From: JASMHC01 sp964453855 | GTDB taxonomy: Bacteria; Pseudomonadota; Alphaproteobacteria; Rhodobacterales; Rhodobacteraceae | Length of the DNA stretch: 23,082 nucleotides | Reading direction: 5' to 3' | Assembly: GCA_964453855.1 (NCBI GenBank) | Contig: CAYVRN010000049.1 | Coordinates: forward strand, 1-23,082 | Shown: positions 23,013 through 23,082 of the stretch, piece by piece | Position numbering within the stretch: position 1 is the first letter of the stretch | How the letters are laid out: each line of letters begins with the position of its first letter | The notes under the pieces: generated by a model | Databases searched by the model: none | The model's input: the letters and a program-made list of their open reading frames with translations, nothing else | What the model was told of the DNA's origin: nothing | Program-made: the position numbers and the translations under genes

Positions 23013-23040
23013 GCTCAATGTGATCTTCTTGCCATTGAGC
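23013..23040. repeat. Inverted repeat just upstream of the MFS gene
   Basis: GCTCAATG (23013-23020) and CATTGAGC (23033-23040) are perfect 8-bp inverted copies with a 12-base spacer. The repeat lies 5 bases before the MFS start codon and covers the only Shine-Dalgarno-like bases. It may be a regulator binding site or an RNA hairpin at the ribosome binding site. The minus strand has no T run after it, so it is not a terminator for a gene upstream on that strand. Confidence 0.5.
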
Positions 23041-23082
23041 GTTTTCGCTAAGTCTGTGTCTTACGGATTTGCGACCAGATCA

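Overview
The window looks like chromosomal DNA of an alphaproteobacterium, most likely from the Roseobacter group of the Rhodobacteraceae. The evidence is a GC-rich base composition, a short membrane ORF directly before gap, an mmsA/LysR divergent pair, metR/metF side by side, an Atm1-type exporter, and several roseobacter-style metabolic genes. No tRNA, rRNA, CRISPR array, insertion sequence or phage gene was seen. Coding density is high. No gene-free stretch exceeds about 150 bases; the longest is 14263-14411, between suhB and an oxidoreductase gene, and nothing was recognised in it.

Layout. (1) Positions 1-142: the probable 3' end of an unrecognised plus-strand gene and its terminator. (2) Positions 141-4333: a carnitine degradation cluster. 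Three minus-strand genes are joined by 4-base stop/start overlaps: a DUF849/BKACE cleavage enzyme, a short-chain dehydrogenase, and a carnitine dehydrogenase fused to a hotdog thioesterase. A GlxA/CdhR-type regulator is divergent. Together they can convert L-carnitine to dehydrocarnitine, then betainyl-CoA plus acetoacetate, then glycine betaine. (3) Positions 4339-7991, minus strand: an Atm1-like ABC exporter and, upstream of it, an acidic membrane-anchored LysM protein, separated by a strong terminator. (4) Positions 8094-9818, plus strand: a LOG-family phosphoribohydrolase, a 47-residue membrane protein, two tandem LacI-type operators, and gap, which is interrupted by a 100-N assembly gap. 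(5) Positions 9816-10839, minus strand: coaD and a two-CBS-domain protein.

(6) Positions 10900-13460: a LysR regulator divergent from mmsA (valine, inositol and propanoate-linked degradation), then a hairpin and a suspected dispersed repeat. (7) Positions 13471-15452: suhB (minus) and a CurA-type NADP oxidoreductase (plus). (8) Positions 15449-18195: metR divergent from metF, a strong terminator, then a hotdog thioesterase translationally coupled to a small YdhR-like protein. (9) Positions 18208-23007, minus strand: an MFS transporter, a YmdB-type phosphodiesterase, an EamA/DMT transporter overlapping it, and an SLC13 permease with RCK_C domains.

Most of the window is ordinary core metabolism. 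The parts most worth a second look are the carnitine operon with its fused first-and-last-step enzyme and unexplained dehydrogenase, the paired operators in front of gap, the short ORF before gap, and the terminator after metF whose 3' arm contains the only visible ribosome binding site of the next gene.
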